Notes under the pieces: model-generated
Told to the model about the DNA's origin: nothing
Seen by the model: only the letters and a program-made list of their open reading frames with translations
Databases searched by the model: none
Assembly (NCBI RefSeq): GCF_900110705.1
Contig: NZ_FOEJ01000001.1
Coordinates: forward strand, 317,501 to 381,500
From: Loktanella sp. DSM 29012
Lineage (GTDB): Bacteria; Pseudomonadota; Alphaproteobacteria; Rhodobacterales; Rhodobacteraceae
Length of the DNA: 64,000 nt
Reading direction: 5' to 3'
In this document: piece by piece, positions 62,615-64,000 of the stretch
How positions within the stretch are numbered: position 1 is the first letter of the stretch
How the letters are laid out: each line of letters starts with the position of its first letter
Translations under genes and position numbers: made by a program

Positions 62615-64000
62615 CGCCAGAACCTCCCGCTGGTATCTTCAAGGTCGTTGAACTGACCGTCCCGCAGGCTGTTGTACAGACGGCCTGGCACCCGCAGGCG
62701 CGCGCCGCCGTCACGTGTCAGCGAACGCAATCCCGTGGAAACGGTCCGGCGGGTCGGTGATCCGATAAAGTAATCGGCTGGAATTGTCAGGCGGATCCCC
62801 TTGTCAAACGAGCCTTCGCCGAACTGGCTGAAGGGCATATCGGTCAGGGTAAGGAACCCGCCGACGCGCCAGCCGTTGTCGAACTCGCGGTCCAGCGAGA
62901 ATGTCGCGCCATAGTCGCCAGCCAGGTAGCGGCCCACGTCCAGTTGCGCATGATAGCCTTCGCCGATGTCATAGTAGCCGGACAGATGGCCTGTCACCAC
63001 GTCGTAGTCGCCGACCTCGACCCGGTCGCCGTTGCGTCGCGTTTCATACAGGGCAAATCCGAACCCCATGTCCTGGTCGCGCAGCTTGGAATAGTTCAGC
63101 TCTGCACCGAGGGCCCAACGGCGATCAACCGGCGCATAGAGAACTTCGCCGGACACGCCACCGTACATCTTTTCCAGGTAGCCTGCCGTCAGGCGGCCAT
63201 AGACCTCTGGCGCGAGGCGGTCGGCATAGGACACATACAGCCGGTCCAGCTGCAATCCGCCGTCCAGTCCGAAATAGGTCTGATCGGTCCGCACGTTCAC
63301 GTAGTCGTTGGAATCGCGGAAATCGACCAGCGGATCACGCGCACCCAAGGCTGAAATGGAGGTCCGACCGACGAAAGACAGTTTGCGGGTGGCCTGATAT
63401 TCGGCGTCAAAGGCGAGGCCGAAATCCGGGCTGATCGGTTCCCCCGGCGTGAACAGGACAAAATCGAGGTAAGGCCCGATGCCCCACTCGAATTTCGGGC
63501 TGGGCACGGGGGCGAGGTCCAGCGGCGCATCGGGGCCTGCGGGTGCAATCGCGATTTCGTCGAAAATTGCTGCGGTGCTGCCGACGGTGTTTTCCAGATC
63601 CTCGAAATCTGTGCGCGGCAGCGATACGGCCGACATGGGCAGGCCGTTGCGCTGGGGTTCCAGCACAAAGGTCTCGATCGCGTCGGGCATGACTTGCGTC
63701 ATCATCCGGGCGACACGGCCAATGGCCTGCGTTTCGGAACGGTAGCGGTTGTTTTCAAACCGGACCCGCGCGGTGCGATCCGTCATGTCCAGACCGATCA
63801 GGTCAATACCCTCGATCTCGAGAAGGCCTGCCAGCGCCTCTCGGATGGCGGGTTGTGCGCCGCGATTCCACGATTGCGCTGCGCGCTGCGCCTCGGTGCG
63901 TGTCTTGATCGGGGCAGGTGCCCTGTCCAACCCGCTGAATGTCGGGCGTTCGTTGGGGTTGATCGTGAACGTTGCACGCAGCCCCAGTTCGTTGCCGTAC
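62611..64000 (-). CDS. YjbH-domain exopolysaccharide protein (5' end outside the window)
   Basis: The frame stays open to the right edge, so the N-terminus is missing; about 460 residues are seen. The start of the visible part (NELGLRATFTINPNERPTFSG) and DFVLFTPGEPISPDFGLAFD, YLEKMYGGVSGEVLYAPVDR and the final RTVSTGLRSLTRDGGARL are typical of the YjbH family, predicted outer-membrane beta-barrels in exopolysaccharide/group 4 capsule loci. Family length (about 700) fits a missing 200-250 residues. It is the first visible gene of the minus-strand yjb-like operon. Confidence 0.88.
   Translation of the reverse strand, partial: YGNELGLRATFTINPNERPTFSGLDRAPAPIKTRTEAQRAAQSWNRGAQPAIREALAGLLEIEGIDLIGLDMTDRTARVRFENNRYRSETQAIGRVARMMTQVMPDAIETFVLEPQRNGLPMSAVSLPRTDFEDLENTVGSTAAIFDEIAIAPAGPDAPLDLAPVPSPKFEWGIGPYLDFVLFTPGEPISPDFGLAFDAEYQATRKLSFVGRTSISALGARDPLVDFRDSNDYVNVRTDQTYFGLDGGLQLDRLYVSYADRLAPEVYGRLTAGYLEKMYGGVSGEVLYAPVDRRWALGAELNYSKLRDQDMGFGFALYETRRNGDRVEVGDYDVVTGHLSGYYDIGEGYHAQLDVGRYLAGDYGATFSLDREFDNGWRVGGFLTLTDMPFSQFGEGSFDKGIRLTIPADYFIGSPTRRTVSTGLRSLTRDGGARLRVPGRLYNSLRDGQFNDLEDTSGRFWR

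Noticed and set aside
1-64000. CRISPR array, insertion sequence, prophage, tRNA or rRNA genes
   Set aside because: No regularly spaced repeats, transposase, integrase or phage structural genes were seen, and no cloverleaf was recognised by eye; tRNAscan-SE would be needed to exclude a tRNA.

Overview
The window is a gene-dense stretch of a chromosome from an alphaproteobacterium of the Rhodobacteraceae (Roseobacter group). This rests on high GC content, GTG/TTG starts, a Rhodobacter-type porin, the bifunctional PuuE-UraD protein, the NADH-dehydrogenase-like/SelD fusion, the DUF3576-leuS-lptE-holA order and the dapC-ftsK order. I see no phage, transposase, CRISPR array, rRNA or tRNA. The genus cannot be fixed from the sequence alone.

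Layout, left to right. 1-3620: gpmI (5' end outside the window), an EnvC-like murein hydrolase activator and the protease ctpA. 3684-10879: homocysteine methyltransferase, free-Met-(R)-sulfoxide reductase, gamma-glutamyltransferase, hspQ, a lytic transglycosylase lipoprotein, dps, lolA and the PuuE-UraD fusion. 10950-16517 (minus): amidase, dapC, ftsK. 16598-19011: UbiH-type hydroxylase, rhodanese, TauE/SafE permease. 19013-24401: serine biosynthesis (serB divergent from serC-serA) with an alpha-glucosidase between. 24528-33166: phosphatase plus mnmH, facing a five-gene minus-strand operon (ABC ATPase, FtsX-like permease, secreted lipocalin-like protein, PNPOx-like protein, SelD fusion); SelD and MnmH together make 2-selenouridine in tRNA. 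33312-39428: thiolase, yggT, thioesterase, MFS transporter, mepA, phytase-like lipoprotein, queuosine-precursor transporter. 39429-40426: a structured leader, arfB and a 45-aa membrane peptide. 40520-49848: NAD salvage (pncB, pncA) flanking a PepSY/cytochrome b/membrane LuxR cluster, terB, an AbrB-family membrane protein, trhO, an Hsp70-like protein, a DAO oxidoreductase and an SDR. 49990-55371: L,D-transpeptidase, KpsS-like protein, 1-Cys peroxiredoxin, aldehyde dehydrogenase, RluA-type synthase and yggS. 55513-64000: porin, DUF3576-leuS-lptE-holA, then a yjbE/yjbF/yjbH-like exopolysaccharide locus running off the right edge.

The only gap over 300 bp, 39429-39804, is the most unusual part. 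It holds a Shine-Dalgarno sequence complementary to about 15 nt of the 16S rRNA 3' end, an 18-codon leader ORF whose stop codon touches one arm of an RNA stem, and a second copy of that arm forming a strong intrinsic terminator just before the ribosome-rescue gene arfB. This looks like a translation-coupled attenuator. Other non-coding signals are perfect TTTTCGCGAAAA-core palindromes, a leader with alternative pairings before yhhQ, and a structured leader before serC.

Many neighbours overlap by 4 bp (ATGA or GTGA junctions), and four convergent pairs share their stop codons. Start sites were chosen from Shine-Dalgarno position, overlap with the upstream gene and family length. Domain and residue positions were counted by eye and may be off by a few residues.
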